A stretch of DNA of 64,000 bases, taken from Limnephilus marmoratus. Lineage: Eukaryota > Arthropoda > Insecta > Trichoptera > Limnephilidae. Positions within the stretch are counted from its first letter, which is position 1. Every line of letters starts with the position of its first letter. The notes beneath the pieces are model-generated. The model was given only the letters and a program-made list of their open reading frames with translations. It was not told the DNA's origin and ran no database searches. Positions 1-12,900 of this stretch are shown piece by piece. Made by a program: the position numbers and the translations under genes. The stretch spans positions 39,157,019-39,221,018 of the forward strand of contig OU862920.1 of the NCBI GenBank assembly GCA_917880885.1. Direction: 5' to 3'.

Positions 1-88
1 GCAAAATTTTACCTATTTAATACCTACACAATGAAATTAAAACAATTTGTGCTATAGGCCTTTCTCTCACCAGTAAAGTTCTTGGTAT
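1..88. repeat. Left flank of the satellite, shared with the relic unit
   Basis: These 88 bases are not found between the ordinary satellite units. They match 32259-32347 closely, ahead of the diverged unit on the other side of the array. In ordinary units the sequence before GCGACAGTCAAC is the AT-rich unit end; here and at 32.3 kb it is this longer leader. The match begins at base 1, so the homology may continue to the left of the window. Confidence 0.8.
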
Positions 89-99
89 GCGACAGTCAA

Positions 100-369
100 C
101 TATTTCTGGTAAAAGACATTAGTAGAAGTTTTCTGGCAGTGGTTCGATTTTTTCCATATTGATTCGTCCCTCTCAATTTTTTTTAGCAGCAAACCTTTAG
201 GACTCTGCACAACAAAATAACAGTAATTACGACGAGCAATATGCAACTGGCCTTGTACTTGGTGGAAGTAATTGCGACCCCGCATTGATTTTAAAGTATT
301 GTCTTCAACTTTACGGAAATTAATATTCTTTTTTTCAATTTCCTTTTCTGGTGAATATTTTATATACAC
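100..369 (-). pseudogene. YqaJ-type exonuclease C-terminal fragment (first satellite unit)
   Basis: This 89-codon frame contains RNYFHQVQGQLHIARRNYCY, then FVVQSPKGLLLKKIERDES and a final FYQK. The pattern aromatic-x-QVQGQL, YCYFVV, xP+G and ERD-x-x-W is what I associate with the C-terminal half of YqaJ-like (viral recombinase/alkaline exonuclease type) domains found in many insect repetitive genes. The catalytic N-terminal half, with its D and ExK metal ligands, is absent, so it cannot be an active nuclease. Copies of about 78 codons recur in most units on the same strand, for example at 4758, 9971, 15123, 21136 and 29727; some units have frameshifts here. The first copy keeps the longest C-terminus. 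The family call rests on motif recognition only. Confidence 0.6.
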
Positions 370-1624
370 ATTGTGTACTCAACTAGTGTTCGTTGTCTGT
401 CTTACATCAAATAGAAGATACGGATTTTATGCTGACCTGATTTTAGGTTTAAATGAAAGCAATTCGACAAATTCAACATGTGATATTGATTTCATAGTTT
501 TGCCATCGCACATTAACCAGACACTCTGATCGGGGCAGGATTCCAGTTCCTCCAGAGACCACACTCCCATCTGATGATCGAGGTGGATCCTGCAACATTC
601 CAGGCTCGAGCAGACACCAACTTCTTTTCGCAGGTTGGCCTTTGTCAGCGCCTGACGCGCCATTATTCTTATTCCTAGCAAACAGGTTCTTCATAAAATT
701 AGATTTCTCGTTGGAGTTTGAAACAACGCAGTTTTTACTGTCTCTCTCGCCGCAGATGTAGAGGGCAGAGTAGTCAGCGTAGTTGGCGCGGGTGCAGTGA
801 CCTTGGTTTTTACATTATTTTGAAGAAAGAACGGCATTATTCATACAGTTAGAGCTCGGAGTGAAATATTAACTTTACAATGTCGGATCGATTATGACCT
901 TAAAAAGTATTAAAACTATAGGGTATAATTTATTTTTTAATAACTTTTGCGACAGTCAACTATTTCTGGTAAAAGATGTTGGTAGAAGTTTTCTAGCAGT
1001 GGTTCGATTTTTTCCATATTGATTCGTCCCTCTCAATTTTTTTTAGCAGTAAACCTCTAGGACTCTGCACAACAAAATAACAGTAATTACGACGAGCAAT
1101 ATGCAACTGGCCTTGTACTTGGCGGAAGTAATTGCGACTCCGCATTGATTTTAAAGTATTGTCTCCAACTTTACGGAAATAAATATTTCTTTTTTTCAAT
1201 TCCCTTTTCTGGTGAATATTTTATATACACATCCTGTCCTCAACTAGTGTTCGTTGTCTGTCTTACATCAATTAGAAGATAAGGATTTTATGCTGACCTC
1301 ATTTTAGGTTTAAATGAAAGCAATTCGACAAATTCAACATGTGATATTGATTTCATAGTTTTGCCATCGCACATTAACCAGACACTCTGGTCGGGGCAGG
1401 ATGCCAGTTCCTCCAGAGACCACACTCCCATCTGATGATCGAGGTGGATCCTGCAACATTCCAGGCTCGAGCAGACACCAACTTCTCTTCACAGGTTGGC
1501 CCTTGTCGGTGCCTGACGCGCCATTATTCTTATTCCTAGCAAACAGGTTCTTCATAAAATTAGATTTCTCATTGGAGTTTGAGACAACGCAGTTTTTACT
1601 GTCTCTCTCGCCGCAGATGTAGAG

Positions 1625-1890
1625 TTTTGCCATCGCACATTAACCAGACACTCTAGTCGGGGCAGGATGCCAGTTCCTCCAGAGACCACACTCCCATCTG
1701 ATGATCGAGGTGGATCCTGCAACATTCCAGGCTCGAGCAGACACCAACTTCTCTTCACAGGTTGGCCCGTTGTCGGTGCCTGACGCGCCATTATTCTTAT
1801 TCCCAGCAAACAGGTTCTTCATAAAATTAGATGTCTCGTTGGAGTTTGAGACGACTCAGTTTTTGCTGTCTCTCGCCGCAGATGTAGAGG
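1625..1890. repeat. 266-bp partial duplication inside satellite unit 2
   Basis: Bases 1359-1624 are repeated immediately at 1625-1890, starting at TTTTGCCATCGCACATTAAC. This makes unit 2 about 1145 bp long. The junction joins TGTAGAG to TTTTGCC where the source has CATAG before TTTTGCC, so only two bases (AG) are shared. Confidence 0.9.
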
Positions 1891-4800
1891 GCAGAGTAGT
1901 CGGCGTAGTTAGCGCGGGTGCAGTTGGTTGCCGCGGGTGCAGTGACCTTGGTTTTTACATTATTTTGAAGAAAGAACGGCATTATTCATAAAGTTAGAGC
2001 TCGGAGTGAAATATTAACTTTACAATGTCGGATCGATTGTGACCTTATAAAGTATTAAAACTATATGATATAATTTATTTTTTAATAACTTTTGCGACAG
2101 TCAACTATTTCTGGTAAAAGATGTTGGTAGAAGTTTTCTAGCAGTGGTTCGATTTTTTCCATATTGATTCGTCCCTCTCAATTTTTTTTAGCAGTCATCC
2201 TCTAGGACTCTGCACAACAAAATAACAGTAATTACGACGAGCAATATGCAACTGGCCTTGTACTTGGCGGAAGTAATTGCGACTCCGCATTGATTTTAAA
2301 GTATTGTCTCCAACTTTACGGAAATAAATATTTCTTTTTTTCAATTCCCTTTTCTGGTGAATATTTTATATACACATCCTGTCCTCAACTAGTGTTCGTT
2401 GTCTGTCTTACATCAAATAGAAGATAAGGATTTTATGCTGACCTCATTTTAGGTTTAAATGAAAGCAATTCGACAAATTCAACATGTGATATTGATTTCA
2501 TAGTTTTGCCATCGCACATTAACCAGACACTCTGGTCGGGGCCGAATGCCAGTTCCTCCAGAGACCACACTCCCATCTGATGATCGAGGTGGATCCTGCA
2601 ACATTCCAGGCTCGAGCAGACACCAACTTCTTTTCGCAGGTTGGCCTTTGTCAGCGCCTGACGCGCCATTATTCTTATTCCTAGCAAACAGGTTCTTCAT
2701 AAAATTTGATTTCTCGTTGGAGTTTGAGACGACTCATTTTTTGCTGTCTCTCGCCGCAGATGTAGAGGGCAGAGTAGTCGGCGTAGTTGGCGCGGGTGCA
2801 GTTGGTTGCCGCGGGTGCAGTGACCTTGGTGTTTACATTATTTTGAAGAAAGAACGGCATTATTCATAAAGTTAGAGCTCGGAGTGAAATATTAACTTTA
2901 CAATGTCGGATCGATTGTGACCTTATAAAGTATTAAAACTATATGATATAATTTATTTTTTAATAACTTTTGCGACAGTCAACTATTTCTGGTAAAGATG
3001 TTGGTAGAAGTTTTCTAGCAGTGGTTCGATTTTTTACATATTGATTCGTCCCTCTCAATTTTTTCTAGCAGTAAACCTCTTGGACTCTGCACAACAAAAT
3101 AACAGTAATTACGACGAGCAATATGCAACTGGCCTTGTACTTGGCGAAAGTAATTGCGACCCCGCATTGATTTTAAAGTATTGTCTCCATCTTTACGGAA
3201 ATAAATATTCTTTTTTTCAATTCCCTTTTCTGGTGAATATTTTATATACACATTGTGTACTCAACTAGTGTTCGTTGTCTGTCTTACATCAAATAGAAGA
3301 TCGGATTTTATGCAGACCTCATTTTAGGTTTAAATGAAAGCAATTCAACATGTGATATTGATTTCATAGTTTTGCCATCGCACATTAACCAGACACTCTG
3401 GTCGGGGCAGAATGCCAGTTCCTCCAGAGACCACATTCCCATCTGATGATCGAGGTGGATCCTGCAACATTCCAGGCTCGAGCAGACACCAACTTTTCTT
3501 GGCAGGTTGGCCTTTGCCAGCGCCTGACGCGCCATTATTCTTATTCCTAGCAAACAGGTTCTTCATAAAATTAGATTTCTCGTTGGAGTTTGAGACGACT
3601 CAGTTTTTTCTGTCTCTCGCCGCAGATGTAGAGGGCAGAGTAGTCGGCGTAGTTGGCGCGGGTGCAGTTGGTTGCCGCGGGTGCAGTGACCTTGGTTTTT
3701 ACATTATTTTGAAGAAAGAACGGCATTATTCATAAAGTTAGAGCTCGGAGTGAAATATTAACTTTACAATGTCGGATCGATTGTGACCTTATAAAGTATT
3801 AAAACTATATGATATAATTTATTTTTTAATAACTTTTGCGACAGTCAACTATTTCTGGTAAAAGATGTTGGTAGAAGTTTTCTAGCAGTGGTTCGATTTT
3901 TTCCATATTGATTCGTCCCTCTCAATTTTTTTTAGCAGCAAACCTTTAGGACTCTGCACAACAAAATAACAGTAATTACGACGAGCAATATGCAACTGGC
4001 CTTGTACTTGGCGGAAGTAATTGAGACCCCGCATTGATTTTAAAGTATTGCCTCCAACTTTACGGAAATAAATATTCTTTTTTTCAATTCCCTTTTCAGG
4101 TCAATATTTTATATACACAGTGTGTACTCAACTAGTGTTCGTTGTCTGTCTTACATCAAATAGAAGATCGGATTTTATGCAGACCTCATTTTAGGTTTAA
4201 ATGAAAGCAATTCGACAAATTCAACATGTGATATTGATTTCATAGTTTTGCCATCGCACATTAACCAGACACTCTGGTCGGGGCCGAATGCCAGTTCCTC
4301 CAGAGACTACACTCCCATCTGATGATCGAGGTGGATCCTGCAACATTCCAGGCTCGAGCAGACACCAACTTCTATTCGCAGGTTGGCCTTTGTCAGCGCC
4401 TGACGCGCCATTATTCTTATTCCTAGCAAACAGGTTCTTCATAAAATTAGATTTCTCGTTGGAGTTTGAGACGACTCAGTTTTTGCTGTCTCTCGCCGCA
4501 GATGTAGAGGGCAGAGTAGTCGGCGTAGTTGGCGCGGGTGCAGTTGGTTACCGCGGGTGCAGTGACCTTGGTTTTTACATTATTTTGAAGAAAGAACGGC
4601 ATTATTCATAAAGTTAGAGCTCGGAGTGAAATATTAACTTTACAATGTCGGATCGATTGTGACCTTATAAAGTATTAAAACTATATGATATAATTTATTT
4701 TTTAATAACTTTTGCGACAGTCAACTATTTCTGGTAAAAGATGTTGGTAGAAGTTTTCTAGCAGTGGTTCGATTTTTTCCATATTGATTCGTCCCTCTCA

Positions 4801-5135
4801 ATTTTTTTTAGCAGCAAACCTTTAGGACTCTGCACAACAAAATAACAGTAATTACGACGAGCAATGTGCAACTGGCCTTGTACTTGGCGGAAGTAATTGC
4901 GACCCCGCATTGATTTTAAAGTATTGTCTCCAACTTTACGGAAATAAATATTCTTTTTTTCAATTCCCTTTTCTGGTGAATATTTTATATACACATTGTG
5001 TACTCAACTAGTGTTCGTTGTCTGTCTTACATCAAATAGAAGATCGGATTTTATGCAGACCTCATTTTAGGTTTAAATGAAAGCAATTCGACAAATTCAA
5101 CTTATTGATTTCATAGTTTTGCCATCGCACATTAA

Positions 5136-5331
5136 CCTGTCATTTGCCAGGAACGCGCCGGCGCGCGAGAATCGAATTTCAAAAATGAATATTAATTCAA
5201 ATAATTTGGATGAGATTTTAAATTTTATTCCATAATATATAACATAAAATAAAGCTTAAAATAGCTTCCTCCATTCTTGTTCTTAAGGTAATTTAAAAAA
5301 GGTAAGGTAAAAAACCCTGGCCTTTGACAGG
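5136..5331. mobile_element. piggyBac-type MITE, 196 bp, TTAA target duplication
   Basis: Only satellite unit 6 contains this insert. The ordinary unit reads CGCACATTAACCAGACAC. Here TTAA is followed by an insert that starts CCTGTCATTTGCCAGG and ends CCTGGCCTTTGACAGG, then TTAA again and CCAGACAC. TTAA duplication with termini beginning CC is the piggyBac signature, and the ends form an imperfect inverted repeat of about 16 bp. The interior is AT-rich with no coding capacity. The filled and empty sites in adjacent units prove the insertion. Confidence 0.9.
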
Positions 5332-5767
5332 TTAACCAGACACTCTGGTCGGGGCAGAATGCCAGTTCCTCCAAAGACCACACTCCCATCTGATGATCGA
5401 GGTGGATCCTGCAACATTCCAGGCTCGAGCAGACACCAACTTCTCTTCGCAGGTTGGCCTTTGTCAGCGCCTGACGCGCCATTATTCTTATTCCTAGCAA
5501 ACAGGTTCTTCATAAAATTAGATTTCTCGTTGGAGTTTGAGACGACGCAGTTTTTACTGTCTCTCTCGCCACAGATGTAGAGGGCAGAGTAGTCGGCGTA
5601 GTTGGCGCGGGTGCAGTGACCTTGGTTTTTACATTATTTTGAAGAAAGAACGGCATTATTCATAAAGTTAGAGCTCGGAGTGAAATATTAACTTTACAAT
5701 GTTGGATCGATTGTGACCTTATAAAGTATTAAAACTATATGATATAATTTATTTTTTAATAACTTTT

Positions 5768-6486
5768 GCGACGAGCAATATGCAACTGGCCTTGTACTTG
5801 GAGGAAGTAATTGCGACCCCGCATTGATTTTAAAGTATTGTCTCCAACTTTACGGAAATAAATATTCTTTTTTTCAATTCCCTTTTCTGGTGAATATTTT
5901 ATATACACATTGTGTACTCAACTAGTGTTCGTTGTCTGTCTTACATCAAATAGAAGATCGGATTTTATGCGGACCTCATTTTAGGTTTAAATGAAAGCAA
6001 TTCGATAAATTCATCATGTGATATTGATTTCATAGTTTTGCCATCGCACATTAACCAGACACTCTGGTCGGGGCAGGATGCCAGTTCCTCCAGAGACCAC
6101 ACTCCCATCTGATGATCGAGGTGGATCTTGCAACATTCCAGGCTCGAGCAGACACCAACTTCTCTTCGCAGGTTGGCCTTTGTCAGCGCCTGACGCGCCA
6201 TTATTCTTATTCCTAGCAAACAGGTTCTTCATAATATTAGATTTCTCGTTGGAGTTTGAGACGACGCAGTTTTTACTGTCTCTCTCGCCGCAGATGTAGA
6301 GGGCAGAGTAGTCAGCGTAGTTGGCGCAGGTGCAGTGACCTTAGTTTTTACATTATTTTGAAGAAAGAACGGCATTATTCATAAAGTTAGATCTCAGAGT
6401 GAAATATTAACTTTACAATGTCGGATCGATTGTGACCTTATAAAGTATTAAAACTATATGATATAATTTATTTTTTTATAACTTTT
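5768..6486. repeat. Short satellite unit with a 140-bp deletion
   Basis: Unit 7 goes directly from TTTTGCGAC to GAGCAATATGC. Full units have about 140 bp between these points, from GCGACAGTCAAC to ATTACGACGAGCAAT. Both breakpoints carry CGAC, so this is a 4-bp microhomology deletion. It removes the C-terminal part of the YqaJ-like fragment. Confidence 0.9.
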
Positions 6487-9400
6487 GCGAACATCCAACT
6501 ATTTCTGGTAAAAGATGTTGGTAGAAGTTTTCTAGCAGTGGTTCGATTTTTTCCATATTGATTCGTCCCTCTCAATTTTTTTTAGCAGTAAACCTCTGGG
6601 ACTCTGCACAACAAAATCACAGTAATTACGACGAGCAATATGCAACTGGCCTTGTACTTGGCGGAAGTAATTGCGACCCCGCATTGATTTTAAAGTATTG
6701 TCTCCCCCTTTACGGAAATAAATATTCTTTTTTTCAATTCCCTTTTCCGGTGAATATTTTATATACACATTGTGTACTCAACTAGTGTTCGTTGTCTGTC
6801 TTACATCAAATAGAAGATCGGATTTTATGCGGACCTCATTTTAGGTTTAAATGAAAGCAATTCGATAAATTCATCATGTGATATTGATTTCATAGTTTTG
6901 CCATCGCACATTAACCAGACACTCTGGTCGGGGCAGAATGCCAGTTCCTCCAGAGACCACACTCCCATCTGATGATCGGGGTGGATCCTGCAACATTCCA
7001 GGCTCGAGCAGACACCAACTTCTCTTCGCAGGTTGGCCTTTGTCAGCGCCTGACGCGCCATTATTCTTATTCCTAGCAAACAGGTTCTTCATAAAATTAG
7101 ATTTCTCGTTGGAGTTTGATACGACGCTGTTTTTACTGTCTCTCTCGCCGCAGATGTAGAGGGCAGAGTAGTCGGCGTAGTTGGCGCGGGTGCAGTGACC
7201 TTGGTTTTTACATTATTTTGAAGAAAGAACTGCATTATTCATAAAGTTAGAGCTCGGAGTGAAATATTAACTTTACAATGTCGGATCGATTGTGACCTTA
7301 TAAAGTATTAAAACTATATGATATAATTTATTTTTTAATAACTATTGCGAACATCCAACTATTTCTGGTAAAAGATGTTGGTAGAAGTTTTCTAGCAGTG
7401 GTTCGATTTTTTCCATATTGATTCGTCCCTCTCAATTTTTTTTAGCAGTAAACCTCTAGGACTCTGCACAACAAAATAACAGTAATTACGACGAGCAATA
7501 TGCAACTGGCCTTGTACTTGGCGGAAGTAATTGCGACCCCGCATTGATTTTAAAGTATTGTCTCCAACTTTACGGAAATACATATTCTTTTTTTCAATTC
7601 CCTTTTCTGGTGAATATTTTATATACACATTGTGTACTCAACTAGTCTTCGTTGTCTGTCTTACATCAAATAGAAGATCGGATTTTATGCGGACCTCATT
7701 TTAGGTTTAAATGAAAGCAATTCGACAAATTCAACATGTGATATTGATTTCATAGTTTTGCCATCGCACATTAACCAGACACTCTGGTCGGGGCAGGATG
7801 CCAGTTCCTCCAGAGACCACACTCCCATCTGATGATCGAGGTGGATCCTGCAACATTCCAGGCTCGAGCAGACACCAACTTCTCTTCGCAGGTTGGCCTT
7901 TGTCAGCACCTGACGCGCCATCATTCTTATTCCTAGCAAACAGGTTCTTCATAAAATTAGATTTCTCGTTGGAGTTTGATACGACGCAGTTTTTACTGTC
8001 TCTCTCGCCGCAGATGTAGAGGGCAGAGTAGTCGGCGTAGTTGGCGCGGGTGCAGTGACCTTGGTTTTTACATTATTTTGAAGAAAGAACGGCATTATTC
8101 ATAAAGTTAGAGCTCGGAGTGAAATATTAACTTTACAATGTCGGATCGATTGTGACCTTATAAAGTATTAAAACTATATGATATAATTTATTTTTTAATA
8201 ACTATTGCGAACATCCAACTATTTCTGGTAAAAGATGTTGGTAGAAGTTTTCTAGCAGTGGTTCGATTTTTTCCATATTGATTCGTCCCTCTCAATTTTT
8301 TTTAGCAGTAAACCTCTGGGACTCTGCACAACAAAATCACAGTAATTACGACGAGCAATATGCAACTGGCCTTGTACTTGGCGGAAGTAATTGCGACCCC
8401 GCATTGATTTTAAAGTATTGTCTCCCCCTTTACGGAAATAAATATTCTTTTTTTCAATTCCCTTTTCTGGTGAATATTTTATATACACATTGTGTACTCA
8501 ACTAGTGTTCGTTGTCTGTCTTACATCAAATAGAAGATCGGATTTTATGCGGACCTCATTTTAGGTTTAAATGAAAGCAATTCGACAAATTCAACATTTG
8601 ATATTGATTTCATAGTTTTGCCATCGCACATTAACCAGACACTCTGGTCGGGGCAGAATGCCAGTTCCTCCAGAGACCACACTCCCATCTGATGATCGGG
8701 GTGGATCCTGCAACATTCCAGGCTCGAGCAGACACCAACTTCTCTTCGCAGGTTGGCCTTTGTCAGCGCCTGACGCGCCATTATTCTTATTCCTAGCAAA
8801 CAGGTTCTTCATAAAATTAGATTTCTCGTTGGAGTTTGATACGACGCAGTTTTTACTGTCTCTCTCGCCGCAGATTTAGAGGGCAGAGTAGTCGGCGTAG
8901 TTGGCGCGGGTGCAGTGACCTTGGTTTTTACATTATTTTGAAGAAAGAACTGCATTATTCATAAAGTTAGAGCTCGGAGTGAAATATTAACTTTACAATG
9001 TCGGATCGATTGTGACCTTATAAAGTATTAAAACTATATGATATAATTTATTTTTTAATAACTATTGCGAACATCCAACTATTTCTGGTAAAAGATGTTG
9101 GTAGAAGTTTTCTAGCAGTGGTTCGATTTTTTCCATATTGATTCGTCCCTCTCAATTTTTTTTAGCAGTAAACCTCTAGGACTCTGCACAACAAAATAAC
9201 AGTAATTACGACGAGCAATATGCAACTGGCCTTGTACTTGGCGGAAGTAATTGCGACCCCGCATTGATTTTAAAGTATTGTCTCCAACTTTACGGAAATA
9301 CATATTCTTTTTTTCAATTCCCTTTTCTGGTGAATATTTTATATACACATTGTGTACTCAACTAGTCTTCGTTGTCTGTCTTACATCAAATAGAAGATCG

Positions 9401-9925
9401 GATTTTATGCGGACCTCATTTTAGGTTTAAATGAAAGCAATTCGACAAATTCAACATGTGATATTGATTTCATAGTTTTGCCACGCACATTAACCAGACA
9501 CTCTGGTCGGGGCAGGATGCCAGTTCCTCCAGAGACCACACTCCCATCTGATGATCGAGGTGGATCCTGCAACATTCCAGGCTCGAGCAGACACCAACTT
9601 CTCTTCGCAGGTTGGCCTTTGTCAGCACCTGACGCGCCATCATTCTTATTCCTAGCAAACAGGTTCTTCATAAAATTAGATTTCTCGTTGGAGTTTGATA
9701 CGACGCAGTTTTTACTGTCTCTCTCGCCGCAGATGTAGAGGGCAGAGTAGTCGGCGTAGTTGGCGCGGGTGCAGTGACCTTGGTTTTTACATTATTTTGA
9801 AGAAAGAACGGCATTATTCATAAAGTTAGAGCTCGGAGTGAAATATTAACTTTACAATGTCGGATCGATTGTGACCTTATAAAGTATTAAAACTATATGA
9901 TATAATTTATTTTTTAATAACTATT
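6487..9925. repeat. 1.72-kb dimer duplicated in tandem within the array
   Basis: Units at 6487-8206 and 8207-9925 share alternating unit-specific variants. The first member of each pair has the CTCTGGGACTC and CTCCCCCTTT variants; the second has ATACATATTC and CAACTAGTCTTCG. Corresponding positions are 1720 bp apart, so a two-unit block was duplicated. A one-base deletion (GCCACGCAC for GCCATCGCAC) distinguishes the last unit. Confidence 0.85.
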
Positions 9926-12900
9926 GCGAACATCCAACTATTTCTGGTAAAAGATGTTGGTAGAAGTTTTCTAGCAGTGGTTCGATTTTTTCCATATTGA
10001 TTCGTCCCTCTCAATTTTTTTTAGCAGTAAACCTCTAGGACTCTGCACAACAAAATAACAGTAATTACGACGAGCAATATGCAACTGGCCTTGTACTTGG
10101 CGGAAGTAATTGCGACCCCGCATTGATTTTAAAGTATTGTCTCCAACTTTACGGAAATAAATATTCTTTTTTTCAATTCCCTTTTCTGGTGAATATTTTA
10201 TATACACATTGTGTACTCAACTAGTGTTCGTTGTCTGTCTTACATCAAATAGAATATCGGATTTTATGCGGACCTCATTTTAGGTTTAAATGAAAGCAAT
10301 TCGACAAATTCATCATGTGATGTTGATTTCATAGTTTTGCCATCGCACATTAAACAGACACTCTGGTCGGGGCAGGATGCCAGTTCCTCCAGAGACCACA
10401 CTCCCATCTGATGATCGAGGTGGATCCTGCAACATTCCAGGCTCGAGCAGACACCAACTTCTCTTCGCAGGTTGGCCTTTGTCAGCGCCTGACGCGCCAT
10501 TATTCTTATTCCTAGCAAACAGGTTCTTCATAAAATTAGATTTCTCGTTGGAGTTTGATACGACGCAGTTTTTACTGTCTCTCTCGCCGCAGATGTAGAG
10601 GGCAGAGTAGTCAGCGGAGTTGGCGCGGGTGCAGTGACCTTGGTTTTTACATTATTTTGAAGAAAGAACGGCATTATTCATAAAGTTAGAGCTCGGAGTG
10701 AAATATTAACTTTACAATGTCGGATCGATTGTGACCTTATAAAGTATTAAAACTATATGATATAATTTATTTTTTAATAACTTTTGCGACAGTCAACTAT
10801 TTCTGTTAAAAGACATTGGTAGAAGTTTTCCAGCAGTGGTTCGATTTTTTCCATATTGATTCGTCCCTCTCAATTTTTTTTAGCAGCAAACCTTTAGGAC
10901 TCTGCACAACAAAATAACAGTAATTACGACGAGCAATATGCAACTGGCCTTGTACTTGGCGGAAGTAATTGCGACCCCGCATTGATTTTAAAGTATTGTC
11001 TCCAACTTTACGGAAATAAATATTCTTTTTTTCAATTCCGTTTTCTGGTGAATATTTTATATACACATTGTGTACTCAACTAGTGTTCGTTGTCTGTCTT
11101 ACATCAAATAGAATATCGGATTTTATGCGGACCTCATTTTAGGTTTAAATGAAAGCAATTCGACAAATTCATCATGTGATGTTGATTTCATAGTTTTGCC
11201 ATCGCACATTAAACAGACCCTCTGGTCGGGGCAGGATGCCAGTTCCTCCAGAGACCACACTCCCATCTGATGATCGAGGTGGATCCTGCAACATTCCAGG
11301 CTCGAGCAGACACCAACTTCTCTTCGCAGGTTGGCCTTTGTCAGCGCCTGACGCGCCATTATTCTTATTCCTAGCAAACAGGTTCTTCATAAAATTAGAT
11401 TTCTCGTTGGAGTTTGATACGACGCAGTTTTTACTGTCTCTCTCGCCGCAGATGTAGAGGGCAGAGTAGTCAGCGTAGTTGGCGCGGGTGCAGTGACCTT
11501 GGTTTTTACATTATTTTGAAGAAAGAACGGCATTATTCATAAAGTTAGAGCTCGGAGTGAAATATTAACTTTACAATGTCGAATCGATTGTGACCTTATA
11601 AAGTATTAAAACTATATGATATAATTTATTTTTTAATAACTTTTGCGACAGTCAACTATTTCTGGTAAAAGATGTTGGTAGAAGTTTTCTAGCAGTGGTT
11701 CGATTTTTTCCATATTGATTCGTCCCTCTCAATTTTTTTTAGCAGTAAACCTCTAGGACTCTGCACAACAAAATAACAGTAATTACGACGAGCAATATGC
11801 AACTGGCCTTGTACTTGGCGGAAGTAATTGCGACCCCGCATTGATTTTAAAGTATTGTCTCCAACTTACGGAAATAAATATTCTTTTCTTCAATTCCCTT
11901 TTCTGGTCAATATTTTATATACACATTGTGTACTCAACTAGTCTTCGTTGTCTGTCTTACATCAAATAGAAGATCGGATTTTATGCGGACCTCATTTTAG
12001 GTTTAAATGAAAGCAATTCGACAAATTCATCATGTGATATTGATTTCATAGTTTTGCCATCGCACATTAACCAGACACTCTAGTCGGGGCAGGATGCCAG
12101 TTCCTCCAGAGACCACACTCCCATCTGATGATCGAGGTGGATCCTGCAACATTCCAGGCTCGAGCAGACACCAACTTCTCTTCACAGGTTGGCCTTTGTC
12201 AGCGCCTGACGCGCCATTATTCTTATTCCTAGCAAACAGGTTCTTCATAATATTAGATTTCTCGTTGGAGTTTGAGACGACGCAGTTTTTACTGTCTCTC
12301 TCGCCGCAGATGTAGAGGGCAGAGTAGTCAGCGTAGTTGACGCGGGTGCAGTGACCTTGGTTTTTACATTATTTTGAAGAAAGAACGGCATTATTCATAA
12401 AGTTAGAGCTCGGAGTGAAATATTAACTTTACAATGTCGGATCGATGTGACCCTATAAAGTATTAAAACTATATGATATAATTTATTTTTTAATAACTTT
12501 TGCGACAGTCAACTATTTCTGGTAAAAGATGTTGGTAGAAGTTTTCTAGCAGTGGTTCGATTTTTTCCATATTGATTCGTCCCTCTCAATTTTTTTTAGC
12601 AGTAAACCTCTAGGACTCTGCACAACAAAATAACAGTAATTACGACGAGCAATATGCAACTGGCCTTGTACTTGGCGGAAGTAATTGCGACCCCGCATTG
12701 ATTTTAAAGTATTGTCTCCAACTTACGGAAATAAATATTCTTTTCTTCAATTCCCTTTTCTGGTCAATATTTTATATACACATTGTGTACTCAACTAGTC
12801 TTCGTTGTCTGTCTTACATCAAATAGAAGATCGGATTTTATGCGGACCTCATTTTAGGTTTAAATGAAAGCAATTCGACAAATTCATCATGTGATATTGA

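Noticed and set aside
1401..1622. Conserved 60-107 codon open frames on both strands of the satellite as protein genes
   Set aside because: They overlap one another on opposite strands, have no recognisable start context or domain (apart from the YqaJ-like fragment), and their conservation follows directly from repeat homogenisation.
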